From an uncultured Mycoplasmatota bacterium (GTDB lineage: Bacteria > Bacillota_I > Bacilli_A > RF39 > UBA660): 14,556 nucleotides of DNA. Shown here piece after piece: positions 14,420 through 14,556 of the stretch; positions within the stretch are counted from its first letter, which is position 1, and every line of letters starts with the position of its first letter. A program made the position numbers and the translations under genes. The stretch spans positions 1-14,556 of the forward strand of contig CANDHX010000012.1 of NCBI GenBank assembly GCA_947384645.1. The letters run 5' to 3'. The notes below the pieces were generated by a model. The model searched no databases. It saw only the letters and a list, made by a program, of their open reading frames with translations, and was not told the DNA's origin.

Positions 14420-14556
14420 ATGGCTACTACTCTAAAAAATGTTAAAGAGCTTTTTAAAGAAACTATCGAAGATGTGTCTAAAGATTCACATAGTTGGCAG
14501 TCTTTTATAAGTTGTGCTGCTATGAACTATAAGTATGACTTTTCCGATCAATTACT
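14420..14556 (+). CDS. N-terminus of a large ICE helicase/DNA-methylase-type protein (partial)
   Basis: An ORF starts at ATG 14420 behind a strong GAGAGGTGG (14409-14417) and stays open to the window end (45 residues). The visible part reads LKNVKELFKETIEDVSKDS, then SWQSFISCAAMNYKYDFSDQ. The pattern SW--FL--AA--YKY-F-DQLL is the start of very large proteins on Firmicutes ICEs, which join an ArdC-like or related N-terminal segment to SNF2-type helicase and N6-adenine methylase domains. Such proteins are thought to protect or process the incoming DNA. None of the catalytic domains is in view, so the call rests on this short N-terminal signature and the context. Confidence 0.6.
   Translation, partial: MATTLKNVKELFKETIEDVSKDSHSWQSFISCAAMNYKYDFSDQL

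Larger units (their letters stand above)
7144..14556 (+). mobile_element. Left part of a putative integrative/conjugative element inserted in yabG
   Basis: The span runs from the loss of YabG homology to the window end. Support: a chromosomal gene cut at its left edge; ParA/ParB-type partition genes; an adhesin-sortase cargo pair; a series of small accessory ORFs; and at the right edge the N-terminus of a giant helicase/methylase protein typical of Firmicutes ICEs. Codon style also changes: TCG, CGA and GTC are common in the core genes and scarcer here. No integrase, relaxase, coupling protein or right-hand junction is visible, so mobility, type and size are inference. The left boundary is known only to within tens of bases. 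Confidence 0.65.

Noticed and set aside
1..14556. CRISPR arrays, tRNA or rRNA genes, or complete insertion sequences
   Set aside because: No regularly spaced repeats, no tRNA-like cloverleaf or rRNA signatures, and no transposase or integrase reading frame were seen in the window.

Overview
The window comes from a low-GC, AT-rich Gram-positive bacterium that uses the standard bacterial code (TGA is a stop; Trp is TGG). Core gene content and order point to a spore-forming relative of the Bacilli/Clostridia. The left half carries mfd (3' end), spoVT, T-box-metS, tatD, a 3D-domain protein, rsmA/ksgA and the start of yabG. These genes sit in the same neighbourhood as their Bacillus subtilis homologues, although rnmV (between yabE and ksgA in B. 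subtilis) is missing. SpoVT and YabG homologues suggest sporulation. I would not name a genus.

Region 1 (1-7143) is ancestral chromosome. It holds the Mfd C-terminus, the SpoVT regulator, a methionyl-tRNA synthetase behind a methionine T-box riboswitch, a TatD nuclease, a small secreted 3D-domain wall hydrolase candidate, the 16S rRNA dimethyltransferase RsmA, an unrecognised 528-residue protein with two membrane segments, and the first third of YabG. The genes are co-directional but not one simple operon. Four of them have a recognisable sigma-A-type promoter with a 17-bp spacer, two of these overlapping the end of the preceding gene, and several terminators overlap or follow stop codons.

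Region 2 (about 7144 to the window end) looks like the left part of an integrative and conjugative element (ICE) or similar mobile element inserted into yabG. YabG homology stops after about 92 residues and is followed by an AT-rich non-coding stretch. Then come parA and parB (partition), a membrane-anchored protein of unknown function, a 38-residue membrane peptide, a 910-residue surface adhesin (N-terminal thioester domain, a run of CnaB/SpaA-like domains, VPITG sorting signal), its own sortase, three small unknown proteins, and the N-terminus of what looks like the giant helicase/DNA-methylase protein common on Firmicutes ICEs. Integrase, relaxase and the other end of yabG would lie beyond the window.

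The element pairs maintenance functions (ParA/ParB) with a covalent-adhesion cargo module (thioester adhesin plus housekeeper sortase in overlapping genes). The most interesting point is its position: it splits a late sporulation protease gene. This resembles known intervening elements that excise during sporulation to restore a split gene, but could equally be a plain disruption.
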